NCBI RefSeq assembly: GCF_024733845.1
Contig: NZ_JANRHG010000001.1
Coordinates: 62,001-126,000, forward strand
DNA from: Neomoorella sulfitireducens
Lineage (GTDB): Bacteria; Bacillota; DSM-521; Neomoorellales; Neomoorellaceae
DNA length: 64,000 nt
Direction of reading: 5' to 3'
The notes under the pieces are model-generated. The model had not been told where the DNA came from. It did no database searches and saw only the letters and a list, made by a program, of their open reading frames with translations. The translations under genes were made by a program, and so were the position numbers. This document shows, piece after piece, positions 18,295 through 29,542 of this stretch. The number at the start of each line of letters is the position of its first letter. The first letter of the stretch is position 1.

Positions 18295-18323
18295 ATATTA
18301 AGGTTTTGTGAAAGTATACACAA
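18295..18323 (-). promoter_or_regulatory. promoter of the molybdopterin oxidoreductase operon
   Basis: TTGTGT (18323-18318) and TAATAT (18300-18295) on the minus strand are exactly 17 bases apart, about 40 bases upstream of the FeS subunit start. Confidence 0.6.
18306..18323. promoter_or_regulatory. Rex-like operator overlapping the -35 box
   Basis: The 18-bp site TTGTGAAAGTATACACAA matches the Rex consensus TTGTGAANNNNTTCACAA in 13 of 14 defined positions and overlaps the -35 box of the oxidoreductase promoter. Rex is a repressor released by high NADH/NAD ratio and often controls anaerobic respiratory and fermentative genes. Assignment is by motif only. Confidence 0.5.
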
Positions 18324-18346
18324 TAAACCATCTGGGGGAAAAATAT

Positions 18347-18368
18347 TGCCGGGCAGTCTAGCCCGGCA
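18347..18368 (-). terminator. intrinsic terminator of the two-component operon
   Basis: An 8-bp perfect stem TGCCGGGC/GCCCGGCA is followed on the minus strand by ATATTTTT, 33 bases past the response regulator stop. Confidence 0.75.
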
Positions 18369-18400
18369 GGTATCGCAGTCTATTTTTGTGGTTTATATAA

Positions 18401-19072
18401 CTAGTCATTTTGGTCTATTGAGGCCAGCGTTAACTGGCGACGGTGGGAAACACCCAGTTTCCGGTAAATATTAATTAAATGATTATGGACAGTATGGGTT
18501 GAAATATTTAACCGCGTGGCGATTTCCTTGTTCTTTAACCCCCGGCGAACCAGGCAAAAGATCTCCCTTTCCCTTTTAGTTAGCGTATGGCTCTTCTGTA
18601 GCTGTTTTTCATCTCCAGCAGCCTTTTCTAAATCACGACTGGTAATAAGGCTGTTTATAAGCTTAATTACCATCTTGGTAACACGGGGATCGAGATAGGC
18701 TTTATTCTGGTATACGCATCTGATAGCCGTGGCTATCTCAACCCGGCCTGCCTCTTTAATTACAAATCCCTGGATGCCTGCCCTGATAGCAGAAAGTAGT
18801 ATGTCTTTATCTGCAAAAGCAGTAAGGATAATTACCTGCATCTGTGGCCCAATCTCATGTAAAAGGTCCAAAAAATGCAAACTGTTTTCTTCACCCAACA
18901 TTACATCTAGTAATAAAACATCCGGGTTTAGCTGTTCCACCAAAGTTAGTAATTGCGAAAAATCGCCGGCTTCGCCTACAACATTAAAATCAGGTTCGGA
19001 TTCCAAAGCTGTACGTAAACCCGCGCGATAAATCGGGTGATCATCAGCCAGGGCTATTCTTATTGGGACCAC
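18401..19072 (-). CDS. NarL/LuxR-type response regulator
   Basis: The 223-aa regulator has a receiver domain (about 1-120) with the acidic pair in LADDHP, the phosphorylated Asp in DVLLLDVMLG, Thr in IILTAF and Lys in FVIKEA, and a C-terminal LuxR helix-turn-helix (about 155-215: LTKREREIFCLVRRGLKNK, NISTHTVHNHLINIYRKLG). It starts at GTG, overlapping the kinase gene by 13 bases. It is read toward the oxidoreductase operon but is separated from it by a terminator, so it most likely controls that operon in trans. Confidence 0.92.
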   Translation of the reverse strand: MVPIRIALADDHPIYRAGLRTALESEPDFNVVGEAGDFSQLLTLVEQLNPDVLLLDVMLGEENSLHFLDLLHEIGPQMQVIILTAFADKDILLSAIRAGIQGFVIKEAGRVEIATAIRCVYQNKAYLDPRVTKMVIKLINSLITSRDLEKAAGDEKQLQKSHTLTKREREIFCLVRRGLKNKEIATRLNISTHTVHNHLINIYRKLGVSHRRQLTLASIDQND

Positions 19073-19965
19073 AATAAACCACTTCCCATGATTCCCACAG
19101 GAGGGATTTTAACTTCTACTACGGTACCTTCACCAGGTTTACTGGTTAAGACAAAATCACCACCCAGCATCTGTGCCCTCTCTTTAATCGAAATCAGTCC
19201 TAAATGATAGCTGCCTACCTTTGTTTTGTTTATCAATTCATTAATATCAAATCCCCGTCCATTATCAGCCACATAAATCAAGAGACAGTTCCCCTCAAAA
19301 ACCACTTTAACGGTTGCTTTACTGGCAGCCGCATGTTTGTTGATATTTGTTACCGCTTCCTGGACTATACGAAAAATTTCCACCTGTACTATTTCATTGA
19401 TACCAGTAAAATCTGGCGCCAGTTCAATATTAAACTTAGTTCCTGATCGGGCAGCAACCTGTTCGAGGTAATTTCGTAAGGACTCTGCAAGCCCCCCTTC
19501 CATATAAGGAGCACGCAGCTCAAAAAGCATTTCTCGTAAGGAATCATAAAGATTCTGCAGGTTATTCTTTATTTTATTTAACGACTGTATTTTATCCCGT
19601 TCTTTATCCCCAGCCTTATTGGCAATAAGGGTATCAAATTCTAAAATTATACTTCCCAAGGATTGAGCTATACAATCATGTAATTCCATTGCCCAGCGTT
19701 TGGATTCTCGCTCCTGGGCCTGATGGACGTTTATCCTCAACCTGCGGCCAGGGCAAGGACAATCCTCTGCCTTTACCGGGCAGACTTTCTTTTTATTAAT
19801 GCTTGGACATTTTTGTAAAAAACTGCCACCAGCCTTACCCAAGACAACCCCCCCTGTAACCAGAAATGTTGTAGGATTATGGCAAGCGGAACTATCAAGT
19901 TTAAATATATTCGTTAAGTTGTGCCTTTTTCCCTTCCATGGAGGGGGGACGGAATTAAAATACAC
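19060..19965 (-). CDS. soluble NarX/DegS-type histidine kinase with Cys-rich N terminus
   Basis: The 301-aa kinase has no membrane segment. Its C-terminal half holds a HisKA_3 dimerisation domain with the phosphorylated His in ELHDCIAQSLGSI and an ATPase domain (QEAVTNINKHA, VADNGRGFD, GLISIKERAQMLGG). The first 80 residues carry five cysteines (C28, C53, C62, C68, C70) in no PAS or GAF fold that I recognise, recalling the iron-sulfur sensing region of NreB but with different spacing. A redox or metal-sensing role for the adjoining respiratory operon is inference. The GTG start has only a weak AGGTG site, so the true N terminus could differ. Confidence 0.87.
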   Translation of the reverse strand: MYFNSVPPPWKGKRHNLTNIFKLDSSACHNPTTFLVTGGVVLGKAGGSFLQKCPSINKKKVCPVKAEDCPCPGRRLRINVHQAQERESKRWAMELHDCIAQSLGSIILEFDTLIANKAGDKERDKIQSLNKIKNNLQNLYDSLREMLFELRAPYMEGGLAESLRNYLEQVAARSGTKFNIELAPDFTGINEIVQVEIFRIVQEAVTNINKHAAASKATVKVVFEGNCLLIYVADNGRGFDINELINKTKVGSYHLGLISIKERAQMLGGDFVLTSKPGEGTVVEVKIPPVGIMGSGLLWSQ

Positions 19966-19991
19966 CTGGGCCGGCCGTCCTATTATTCATT

Positions 19992-20017
19992 AGGGGCGCT
20001 CAACAACCGGCGCCCCT
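19992..20017 (-). terminator. hairpin downstream of the purine operon
   Basis: An 8-bp perfect stem AGGGGCGC/GCGCCCCT lies about 165 bases past the purD stop and 35 bases past a small ORF. It lacks a T tract on the minus strand, so it may be an RNA end-stabilising hairpin rather than a classical terminator. Confidence 0.4.
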
Positions 20018-20051
20018 GTCGTTTCCTCTAACCCTATCATTAAAATCTTCT

Positions 20052-20144
20052 TTATACTTTCCCAGCCAGCTCTATGGCCACAAAATACGGATGAGCCAAA
20101 CGTCCTATCTTCTGCGTAACGACGCGCCTTCCTTTCTGCATCAT
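20052..20144 (-). CDS. possible 30-aa basic peptide downstream of purD
   Basis: ATG-ATG preceded by GGAAGGAGAGCCC opens a 30-codon frame ending in TAA, 35 bases after purD on the same strand. The product is basic (MMQKGRRVVTQKIGRLAHPY at its start) and matches nothing I know. Only the ribosome site and position support it; it could be chance or an old gene end. Confidence 0.3.
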   Translation of the reverse strand: MMQKGRRVVTQKIGRLAHPYFVAIELAGKV

Positions 20145-20179
20145 GGGCTCTCCTTCCGTGTCGTAACCCAGCCGGGCTT

Positions 20180-21448
20180 TTATTTGCTGGCGATTTGCAG
20201 GGCCCGGTAGCCGATATCGCGGCGGTAGTGCATGCCCGCAAAATTAATTGCCTTTATACCGGCATAAACGCGCTCCAGGGCGGCCCGTAAATCTTCACCC
20301 TTGGCGGTGACACATAATACCCGGCCCCCGGCCGTTACTACCTGCCCGTCCACCAGAGCGGTACCGGCGTGGAAAACCTCCACTCCTGGTGGCACTGCCT
20401 CCAGTCCCGCAATGGGGGTACCTTTAGCGTACGGGCCTGGATAACCTCCTGCCGCCAGGACCACCCCGGCTGCCGCCCCCGGGTACCAGTCAATCTTTCC
20501 GGCCAGCTCACCGTTTATGGTAGCCAGCATCAGTTCCACCAGGTCGCTTTGTAAAAGCAGCATCAACGGCTGGGTTTCCGGGTCGCCAAAGCGACAGTTA
20601 AATTCCAGGACTTTAGGCCCCTCGCGGGTGAGCATCAGCCCGGCGTAGAGGACGCCGCGGTAGGGGCAGCCGGCCGCGGCCATAGCCCGGACTGTAGGCC
20701 GGAGAATCTTTTCTTCTACCTCCCCGGCTATTTCCGGGGTATAAAAGGGGACAGGGGCGTAGGCGCCCATGCCACCGGTATTGGGGCCGGTATCGCCTTC
20801 CCCCACCCGCTTGTGGTCCTGGGATGGCAAGAGGGGTATCACCCTTTCCCCGTCGCTGATTGCCAGGACGCTGACTTCTTCCCCTTCCAGGAGTTCTTCG
20901 ATGACTACTTGTTTCCCGGCCGGACCGAAGCGGCCGCCAAACATAGCCGTTACAGCTTCCCGCGCTACAGTTGTGTCCGGGGCCACCACCACCCCCTTGC
21001 CAGCCGCCAGGCCGTCGGCCTTGACGACAACCGGGCCGGGATGTTCTTCCAGGTAGGCCAGGGCCGCCGCCTGTTCCGTAAAAGCGGCATAACGGGCTGT
21101 AGGAATGCCCGCCGCTTCCATCAACTCCTTGGCAAATACCTTGCTGCCCTCCAGCCGGGCCGCTGCCCGGGAAGGCCCAAATATGGGTAGTCCTGCGGCC
21201 TGAAAGGCATCGACGATGCCGGCCACCAGGGGCGCTTCCGGGCCTACGACGGTAAGGTCAATGCCTGCCTGGCGGGCAAAGGCCAGCAGCCCCTCGATGT
21301 CTTCGGCAGCAACGGGCACACAGGTCGCCAGCCGGGCTATACCGGCGTTGCCCGGTGCGCAGTAGATTTCAGATATATGGGGGCTCTGGGCAATCTTCCA
21401 CACCAGGGCGTGCTCCCGGCCGCCGCCACCGACTACCAGGACGCGCAT
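20180..21448 (-). CDS. purD: phosphoribosylamine-glycine ligase
   Basis: PurD (GARS) joins glycine to phosphoribosylamine using ATP. The 422-aa ATP-grasp enzyme begins MRVLVVGGGGREHALVWK and shows KADGLAAGKGVVVA, GPNTGGMGAYAP and EFNCRFGDPETQ. It is the last of the eleven pur genes, 15 bases downstream of purH with a good AAGGAGGTG site. Confidence 0.96.
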   Translation of the reverse strand: MRVLVVGGGGREHALVWKIAQSPHISEIYCAPGNAGIARLATCVPVAAEDIEGLLAFARQAGIDLTVVGPEAPLVAGIVDAFQAAGLPIFGPSRAAARLEGSKVFAKELMEAAGIPTARYAAFTEQAAALAYLEEHPGPVVVKADGLAAGKGVVVAPDTTVAREAVTAMFGGRFGPAGKQVVIEELLEGEEVSVLAISDGERVIPLLPSQDHKRVGEGDTGPNTGGMGAYAPVPFYTPEIAGEVEEKILRPTVRAMAAAGCPYRGVLYAGLMLTREGPKVLEFNCRFGDPETQPLMLLLQSDLVELMLATINGELAGKIDWYPGAAAGVVLAAGGYPGPYAKGTPIAGLEAVPPGVEVFHAGTALVDGQVVTAGGRVLCVTAKGEDLRAALERVYAGIKAINFAGMHYRRDIGYRALQIASK

Positions 21449-21463
21449 TTAGCAGCACCTCCT

Positions 21464-23005
<1,542 letters not shown>

Positions 23006-23023
23006 AAGTATAGCTCGCCTCCT

Positions 23024-23641
23024 TCAAATTTTTACTTTCACCCGTCGGCCTTGCATGGTAACCCTGCCCTCGGCCAGCCATTTTATGACTTCGGGATAAA
23101 GGCGGTGTTCTTCCACCAGGATGCGGGCCGCCAGGGTTTCCGGGGTGTCGTCGTCCTTTACCGGTACCACCGCCTGGGCGATGATGGGACCCGTATCGGT
23201 GCCGGCGTCAACAAAGTGAACGGTGCAGCCGGAAAACTTGACGCCGTATTCCCAGGCCTTGCGCTGGGCGTTGAGGCCGGGAAAGGCCGGCAGCAAAGCC
23301 GGATGGATGTTGATCACCCCATCCGGGAACTGGTCGAGAAAATCCTGGCTGAGGAGCCGCATAAAACCGGCCAGGACCACCAGCTCTACGCCCTCTTTTT
23401 TCAAGGTCGCCGCCAGGGCCTGGTCATAGGCCTGCCGCGATGGGTAATCCCGGGGCTCGAGGCAACAAGCCTTGAGCCCCCGCCGGCGGGCCAATTCCAG
23501 GGCGCGGGCTTCCGGGCGGTCGCTGATGACCACCTGGATGCGGGCGGGAACGCTGCCGCAGGCTACGGCATCGGCAATGGCCTCCATATTGCTGCCGCGG
23601 CCGGAAACCAGGATGCCGATTGGTAACGGTCTGGCCACCAT
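23024..23641 (-). CDS. purN: phosphoribosylglycinamide formyltransferase (10-formyl-THF dependent)
   Basis: PurN (GART) formylates GAR with 10-formyltetrahydrofolate. The 205-aa enzyme shows GILVSGRGSNMEA, FMRLLS, the catalytic NIHPALLPAFPG and the HFVDAGTDTGPII segment with the conserved His and Asp. I choose the ATG at 23641 (MVARPLPIG) because GGAGGAGAGA immediately precedes it; an ATG four codons upstream overlaps that site. Confidence 0.95.
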   Translation of the reverse strand: MVARPLPIGILVSGRGSNMEAIADAVACGSVPARIQVVISDRPEARALELARRRGLKACCLEPRDYPSRQAYDQALAATLKKEGVELVVLAGFMRLLSQDFLDQFPDGVINIHPALLPAFPGLNAQRKAWEYGVKFSGCTVHFVDAGTDTGPIIAQAVVPVKDDDTPETLAARILVEEHRLYPEVIKWLAEGRVTMQGRRVKVKI

Positions 23642-23659
23642 TCTCTCCTCCATAGCGTT

Positions 23660-24712
23660 TTATTTCAGTTCCGGGACGAACTCCACTTCTCCCCGGCCAG
23701 GTATTATTTCGCCAACCACAAAAACCTTTTCACCGGCAGCCTCCAGGCTGCCCTTTACCCGGTCGGCGTCCCCGGCCTCTACCACCGCCAGCATGCCCAG
23801 GCCCATATTGAAGGTGCGGTACATCTCCGCTTCCGGCACCCTGCCGTTCTCCTGGATGAGGCGGAAAACGGGCGGTACCGGCCAGCTGCGCCAGTCCAGG
23901 CGCATGTTTAAACCTTCCGGCAGGATCCGGGGCGGGTTTTCCACCAGGCCGCCGCCGGTGATGTGAGCCAGGCCCTGGATTAAACCTTCTTTTATTAAAG
24001 GCAGTAATGATCCAACATAGATACGGGTCGGTTCCAGCAATTCTTCGCCCAGAGGCCGGCCCAGTTCCGGCACCTGCCAATCCAGGGTGTAGCCTGCGTC
24101 CGCCAGCAAAACCCGGCGGGCAAGGGAAAAGCCGTTGGAGTGCAGGCCGCTAGAGGCCAGGCCCAGGACCACCTGGCCGGGCCGGAGGCGGCTGCCGTCC
24201 AGGAGCTCCTCCCGTTCCACGATGCCGACGGCAAAGCCGGCCAGGTCGTATTCGTCCTCAGGATAAAAGCCGGGCATCTCGGCCGTCTCGCCCCCGATCA
24301 GGGCGCAGCCGGCCTGGCGGCAGCCTGCGGCCACCCCGGCGACGATTTGGGCCACCTTTTCCGGCACCATTTTTCCTACCGCCAGGTAGTCCAGGAAAAA
24401 AAGGGGTTCGGCCCCCTGGACCAGGATATCGTTGACGCACATGGCCACCGCATCGATGCCGACGGTATCGTGGCGGTCCATCAGGAAGGCTATCTTCAGC
24501 TTCGTTCCCACCCCGTCGGTACCCGCCACCAGCACCGGCTGCCGGTAACGGCCCGGTTCCAGGGCGAAGAGGCCGCCGAAGCCGCCCATATCCCCCAGGA
24601 CTCCGGGGCGAAAGGTGCAGCGGACATGCTCTCGCATCAACTCTACGGCGCGGTTGCCGGCGGCTATATCCACCCCGGCGGCGGCATAGGTCAGGCCTTT
24701 ACCAGCTACCAT
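23660..24712 (-). CDS. purM: phosphoribosylformylglycinamidine cyclo-ligase
   Basis: PurM (AIRS) closes the imidazole ring using ATP. The 350-aa enzyme shows [51 protein letters not shown] and [13 protein letters not shown]. It begins 88 bases after purF, the widest gap within the operon's second half, with GGAGGAAGATATATA before the ATG. Confidence 0.96.
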   Translation of the reverse strand: MVAGKGLTYAAAGVDIAAGNRAVELMREHVRCTFRPGVLGDMGGFGGLFALEPGRYRQPVLVAGTDGVGTKLKIAFLMDRHDTVGIDAVAMCVNDILVQGAEPLFFLDYLAVGKMVPEKVAQIVAGVAAGCRQAGCALIGGETAEMPGFYPEDEYDLAGFAVGIVEREELLDGSRLRPGQVVLGLASSGLHSNGFSLARRVLLADAGYTLDWQVPELGRPLGEELLEPTRIYVGSLLPLIKEGLIQGLAHITGGGLVENPPRILPEGLNMRLDWRSWPVPPVFRLIQENGRVPEAEMYRTFNMGLGMLAVVEAGDADRVKGSLEAAGEKVFVVGEIIPGRGEVEFVPELK

Positions 24713-24800
24713 TATATATCTTCCTCCGTAAATAGGGTTTTAGCAAATGATTATTGCCGATTTGAACTGCTCACAATTTCATGGTGCACCGGTATGGCTG

Positions 24801-26270
24801 TCAGCCCTCCTGATGCCCCTCCAGGCTGTACTTGGTCGCCTCCTCCGGGGAAGGTACGGGGATGGGGTAGCGACCGTTGAAGCAGGCGGCGCAGAAGTTT
24901 TCAGATCCGCCGGTTACCGAGCGGAACAGTCCCTCCAGGCTTAAGTAGTAAAGGCTGTCGGCGCCAATGTACCGCCTGACGTCTTCCAGGGAATACCGGG
25001 CGGCAATAAGCTCGCCCCTGGCGCTGGTGTCGATGCCGTAATAGCAGGGGTATAAGACCGGCGGCGAGGCCGCCAGCAGGTGAACCTCCCGCACCCCGGC
25101 CTGGCGCACCATCGCTACAATACGGCGGCTGGTAGTCCCCCGGACAATGGAATCGTCAATGATTATAACCCGTTTGTCCTTAAGAATGGATTTAATAGGG
25201 TTAAGTTTGAGGCGTACGCCTAGGTCCCGCATCTCCTGGGTGGGCTGGATGAAGGTGCGACCCACGTAGCGGTTTTTCATCAGCCCTTCAATAAAGGGTA
25301 AACCCGCCGTCTCGGCGTAACCGGCGGCGGCGGCGATGCCGGAATCCGGTACCGGGATCACTACATCGGCGGCCACCCGGTACTCCCGGGCTAGATTCCG
25401 TCCCAGTTCCCGCCGTACCAGGTTGACGGCCTCGCCGTCCAGAACGCTGTCGGGCCGGGCAAAATAGACGTATTCAAAGATGCAGTGGGCGCTGTGGGAC
25501 GCGCGGCGTCCCCGGACGGAGCGCACCCCCTGGCTATCTATGATGATGATTTCCCCCGGCTCAATGTCGCGGCAGAATTCGGCCCCTACGGTATCCAGGG
25601 CGCAGGATTCTGAAGCCAGCACCCAGGCCTCCCCAATTTTTCCCAGGCACAGGGGCCGGACACCAAAGGGATCGCGGACGCCGATCAGCTTTTCCTCCGT
25701 CATCACCACCAGGGAATAGGCGCCCTCCAGCTCTTCCTGGCACCGCCGCAATGCCGCCTCAATCGGCTCCTGGTTGTAACGGGCAATAAGATTGACGATG
25801 ACTTCACTGTCGGTAGAAGATTGGAAAATAGAACCACCGGCACCGAGTTGTTGCCTCAGCCTGCCAGCATTCGTCAGGTTGCCGTTATGGGCAATGGCCA
25901 CCATCCCCCGCAGGTAGCGGAAGACCAGGGGCTGGGCATTGACCAGGGAACTCGCCCCTGTGGTCGAATAGCGCACATGGCCGATGGCCAGGTCGCCTTT
26001 TAACGTCCGGAGGTTGTCCTGGTTAAAAACCTCCGCCACCAACCCCATACCCTTGTGGACGGCAATGTGGCTACCGTCGGCCACGGCAATCCCAGCGCTC
26101 TCCTGGCCCCGGTGCTGCAGGGCGAAGAGGCCGTAGTAGGTCAGGCGGGCCACATCCTTGCCCGGGGCGTAGACGCCGAAGATGCCGCACTCTTCATGCC
26201 AGGGCGACCGCTCCCGGGACAACCCTCTTTCCCCTACCTGGCCATCAAAGCCGGTATGCTCTCCCGCCAT
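24801..26270 (-). CDS. purF: amidophosphoribosyltransferase (PurF, FeS type)
   Basis: PurF makes phosphoribosylamine from PRPP and glutamine, the committed purine step. The 489-aa precursor has an N-terminal propeptide of 27 residues before the catalytic Cys in EECGIFGVY, so maturation should expose Cys28. The PRPP loop [14 protein letters not shown] is clear, and the C-terminal FCAAC fits the oxygen-sensitive 4Fe-4S cluster known in B. subtilis-type PurF. The propeptide is longer than the 11 residues of B. subtilis. The gene overlaps purL by 37 bases. Confidence 0.95.
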   Translation of the reverse strand: MAGEHTGFDGQVGERGLSRERSPWHEECGIFGVYAPGKDVARLTYYGLFALQHRGQESAGIAVADGSHIAVHKGMGLVAEVFNQDNLRTLKGDLAIGHVRYSTTGASSLVNAQPLVFRYLRGMVAIAHNGNLTNAGRLRQQLGAGGSIFQSSTDSEVIVNLIARYNQEPIEAALRRCQEELEGAYSLVVMTEEKLIGVRDPFGVRPLCLGKIGEAWVLASESCALDTVGAEFCRDIEPGEIIIIDSQGVRSVRGRRASHSAHCIFEYVYFARPDSVLDGEAVNLVRRELGRNLAREYRVAADVVIPVPDSGIAAAAGYAETAGLPFIEGLMKNRYVGRTFIQPTQEMRDLGVRLKLNPIKSILKDKRVIIIDDSIVRGTTSRRIVAMVRQAGVREVHLLAASPPVLYPCYYGIDTSARGELIAARYSLEDVRRYIGADSLYYLSLEGLFRSVTGGSENFCAACFNGRYPIPVPSPEEATKYSLEGHQEG

Positions 26271-28435
26271 TGCTTCTCCATCTCCCCCAGGCCGAGATTA
26301 AATAACGTTCTGCCGTTTACCCTGACCGCCAGTTCCCGGCCGCCGGTCCGGCCGATTACTGCTGCCGGCACGCCCCTCTCCCGGGCCAGGGCCAGTACCC
26401 TGTCCCGGGCCGCCGGCGGGACCGCCAGCACAACCCGCGACTGGCTTTCGCTGAAAAGGAGGTAGTCTGGCCGGAGACTGCCGTCAAATTCGATTACGGC
26501 ACCTGTCCCGCCGGCCAGGGCGCTTTCGGCCAGGGCGACGGCCAGTCCTCCTTCGGAACAATCATGGGCGGCACTGGCCAGGCCGGCGGCGATGCTCTGC
26601 CGCACCAATTCCTGGACGGCGGCTTCCCGTTCCAGGTTGAGGGCCGGCGGCCTGCCGGCGACCAGACCGTGGATCACGGCCAGGTATTCGCTGCCGCCTA
26701 TCTCCGGGAAGGTTTCACCCAGAAGGATCAGGACATCACCTTCCTGGAGCCAGCCGTTAGAACAACGCTTTTCAATATCGGCGATGAGGCCCACCATCCC
26801 CACCACCGGCGTAGGATAGACGGCTTCGCCCTCGGTTTCGTTGTAAAAACTGACGTTGCCCCCCGTAACCGGCGTCTGCAGGGCTTCACAGGCCCGACTC
26901 ATGCCGGCTACGGCCTGGTAGAACTGCCAGGCGACTTCCGGCTTCTCGGGGTTGCCGAAGTTCAGGCAATCGGTAAGGCCCAGGGGGCGGGCGCCTACAC
27001 AGGAGAGGTTCCGCGCCGCCTCGGCCACGGCAATGGCCCCGCCCGTTTCCGGATCCAGGTAGCAATAGCGGCCGTTGCCGTCCACCGTCAGGGCCAGCCC
27101 TTTGCCGGTTCCTTTAACCCTTAAAACCGCGGCATCGCCCCCGGGCCCGGCCACCGTGTCCGTGCGGACCATGTAGTCGTACTGGCAATAAACCCATTCT
27201 TTACTGGCTATATTGGGGGACGCCAGGAGTTTCATGAGCGTTTCCCCGTAATCCGCCGGCTCCGGCAGGCGGCTCAGATCCATGTTTTGCAGTTCATCCA
27301 GGTAAGCCGGCCGGCGCCGTTCCACCTGGTAGACCGGGCACTGATCTGTTAAAGCTCGGGCCGGTACCTCCGCCACCACCCGGCTACCTTCTTTAATGCG
27401 CATGATACCGTCGCCCGTCACCCGGCCGATGACCACCGCCTCCAGGCCCCAGCGCCGGCAGATGGCCCGGACCCTTTCTTCAGCTCCCTTTTTGGGCACC
27501 AGGAGCATGCGTTCCTGGGACTCCGACAGCATGACTTCATAGGGGGTCATGCCTTCTTCCCGGCGGGGCACCAGGTCGACGTCGATTTCCATACCAGTCC
27601 CGGCCCGGGACGCCATTTCACAGGAAGAGCTGGTAATCCCGGCCGCACCCATATCCTGCATGCCGATGATTAAATCTTCTTTAATTATGTCCAGGCAGGC
27701 TTCGATGAGGAGTTTCTCCCGGAAGGGGTCGCCTACCTGGACCGATGGCCGGCGTTCCTCGGAAGCCTGGTTTAATTCCTCAGAAGCAAAGGTAGCGCCG
27801 TGGATGCCGTCGCGGCCGGTACGGGCGCCCACCAGCATGACGGCATTGCCCACCCCGGCGGCGCGGCCGCGGCGGATGTCTTTTTGCTCGATAAGGCCTA
27901 CGGCCATGGCGTTGACCAGGGGATTACCGCTGTAGGAAGGCTCGAAATAGACTTCCCCGGCGACCGTGGGCAGGCCCAGGCAGTTGCCGTAAAAGGCGAT
28001 CCCGGCCACCACGCCGTTCATGAGGTAACGGTTACGCGGTTCGTCCAGGGGGCCGAAACGCAGGGAGTCCAGGACGGCGATGGGCCGGGCGCCCATGGCA
28101 AAGATGTCGCGGACGATCCCCCCCACCCCGGTGGCCGCTCCCTGGAAAGGTTCAATGGCCGAAGGGTGGTTATGGCTTTCAATCTTGAACACCACCGCCT
28201 GGCCGTCGCCGATGTCGATGATGCCGGCGTTTTCCCCCGGCCCCTGGAGGACCCAGGGGGCTCTGGTGGGAAAGAGCTTTAACACCGGGCGGGAGTGTTT
28301 GTAACCGCAGTGCTCCGACCACATGACGGCAAACATGCCTACTTCCAAATAATTCGGTTCCCGGCCCAGGATCTCTTTTATCCGTTCAAATTCCTCGTCC
28401 GTAAGTCCCATCTGCCGGTAAACTTCAGGCTCCAA
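26234..28435 (-). CDS. purL: FGAM synthase, small-type catalytic subunit
   Basis: PurL converts FGAR to FGAM with ATP and ammonia from PurQ, and needs PurS. The 733-aa size marks the small, three-protein form. Motifs include [43 protein letters not shown] and [13 protein letters not shown] choose TTG at 28435 (reading [10 protein letters not shown]) as the start because AGGGGAGGG lies just upstream; another TTG nine codons earlier is possible. It overlaps purQ by 11 bases. Confidence 0.94.
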   Translation of the reverse strand: MEPEVYRQMGLTDEEFERIKEILGREPNYLEVGMFAVMWSEHCGYKHSRPVLKLFPTRAPWVLQGPGENAGIIDIGDGQAVVFKIESHNHPSAIEPFQGAATGVGGIVRDIFAMGARPIAVLDSLRFGPLDEPRNRYLMNGVVAGIAFYGNCLGLPTVAGEVYFEPSYSGNPLVNAMAVGLIEQKDIRRGRAAGVGNAVMLVGARTGRDGIHGATFASEELNQASEERRPSVQVGDPFREKLLIEACLDIIKEDLIIGMQDMGAAGITSSSCEMASRAGTGMEIDVDLVPRREEGMTPYEVMLSESQERMLLVPKKGAEERVRAICRRWGLEAVVIGRVTGDGIMRIKEGSRVVAEVPARALTDQCPVYQVERRRPAYLDELQNMDLSRLPEPADYGETLMKLLASPNIASKEWVYCQYDYMVRTDTVAGPGGDAAVLRVKGTGKGLALTVDGNGRYCYLDPETGGAIAVAEAARNLSCVGARPLGLTDCLNFGNPEKPEVAWQFYQAVAGMSRACEALQTPVTGGNVSFYNETEGEAVYPTPVVGMVGLIADIEKRCSNGWLQEGDVLILLGETFPEIGGSEYLAVIHGLVAGRPPALNLEREAAVQELVRQSIAAGLASAAHDCSEGGLAVALAESALAGGTGAVIEFDGSLRPDYLLFSESQSRVVLAVPPAARDRVLALARERGVPAAVIGRTGGRELAVRVNGRTLFNLGLGEMEKQWRESIPALMAR

Positions 28436-29135
28436 GGCGCTCCCTCCCCTGCCACCAGTCAATTATAGAAGCAAAAAGCTCCCTTCCGTCGGTACCGCCC
28501 AGGATACTTTCGACGCATCGTTCCGGGTGGGGCATCATGCCCAGGACGTTGCCTTCGCGGTTGATGATACCGGCGATGTTGCCCACCGAACCGTTAGGAT
28601 TGGTTGCGGGCGTCACTTCTCCATTCTCATTACAGTAGCGAAAAACAACCTGCCGGTTGGTCTCAAGTTCTCTAAGGGTGGCGGCGTCGGCATAATAATT
28701 GCCTTCACCATGGGCAATGGGGATGCGGACGACCTGGCCCTCGCGAAAGCGGTTGGTAAAGGGGGTAGCGCCGTTCTCTACCTTTAAATACGTCCACTGG
28801 CAGCGGAACTGGAGGCAGTCGTTGCGCCGCATGGCCCCCGGTAGGAGGCCGGCCTCCAGGAGGATCTGGAAGCCGTTACAGATGCCCAGCACCAGGCCGC
28901 CGGACCGGGCAAAGTCAATGACGGCCGGCATAATGGGGGCAAAGCGGGCGATGGCCCCGGCCCGGAGGTAATCGCCGTAGGAAAAGCCGCCGGGCAGCAC
29001 CAGGCAGTCGTAGCCGGTAACATCAGTATCGCCGTGCCAGAGGTAGTCCACCGGCTGGCCCAGGACGGACCCCAGGGCGTGGTAGACGTCCTGGTCGCAG
29101 TTGGAGCCGGGAAAGACGATAACGCCGAACTTCAT
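28425..29135 (-). CDS. purQ: FGAM synthase glutaminase subunit
   Basis: PurQ releases ammonia from glutamine for PurL. The 236-aa class I amidotransferase shows FPGSNCDQD at the N terminus, [15 protein letters not shown], the nucleophile in GICNGFQ and the His-Glu pair in MPHPER. It follows purS after a structured 106-base gap. Confidence 0.96.
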   Translation of the reverse strand: MKFGVIVFPGSNCDQDVYHALGSVLGQPVDYLWHGDTDVTGYDCLVLPGGFSYGDYLRAGAIARFAPIMPAVIDFARSGGLVLGICNGFQILLEAGLLPGAMRRNDCLQFRCQWTYLKVENGATPFTNRFREGQVVRIPIAHGEGNYYADAATLRELETNRQVVFRYCNENGEVTPATNPNGSVGNIAGIINREGNVLGMMPHPERCVESILGGTDGRELFASIIDWWQGRERLGA

Positions 29136-29180
29136 GGTTGTTCCTCCGAAAATAGGATTCTACCATAAATGATGCCTTCT

Positions 29181-29200
29181 GGTGGGGATATATCCCCACC
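29181..29200. repeat. 20-bp perfect palindrome in the purS-purQ gap
   Basis: GGTGGGGATATATCCCCACC is a perfect inverted repeat. A second stem, TGACGCCC (29202-29209) with GGGCGTCA (29237-29244), lies beside it and reaches the end of purS. Neither has a T tract. They may be mRNA processing or stabilising structures inside the operon. Confidence 0.5.
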
Positions 29201-29241
29201 CTGACGCCCAGGCAAATTTTAATCGTTCCCCGGCGTGGGCG

Positions 29242-29523
29242 TCACCCCCTGGGCGACTCCTCCGTGGATAGGCCGGCAGGTTCTTCCAGCGTATAGCGGT
29301 ACTGTTCAATCACCGGGTTGGCCAGGAGCCGCCGGCACATCTCCTCTACCTGCTGCCCGGCCTTTTCCCGGTCGTCCAGGTCCAGCTGCACTTCCAGGTA
29401 TTTACCGACGCGCACCGCAGTTATCCCCTCATACCCCATGGCTTTGAGGCCGCCCATCACAGCCTCACCCTGGGGGTCGAGGACGCCGGGCTTTAAGGTA
29501 ACGTAAATTTTAGCCAGGAGCAT
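29242..29523 (-). CDS. purS: FGAM synthase PurS subunit
   Basis: PurS is the small structural subunit that bridges PurQ and small PurL. The 93-aa protein has the family pattern AKIYVTLKPGVLDPQGEAV, then GYEGITAVRVGKYLEV, and a CRRLLANPVIEQY helix. Its C-terminal tail (SLTEESPRG-like, rich in Ser/Glu/Pro) is slightly longer than usual. Confidence 0.94.
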   Translation of the reverse strand: MLLAKIYVTLKPGVLDPQGEAVMGGLKAMGYEGITAVRVGKYLEVQLDLDDREKAGQQVEEMCRRLLANPVIEQYRYTLEEPAGLSTEESPRG

Positions 29524-29542
29524 AACTATCGTCCCTCCAAAT

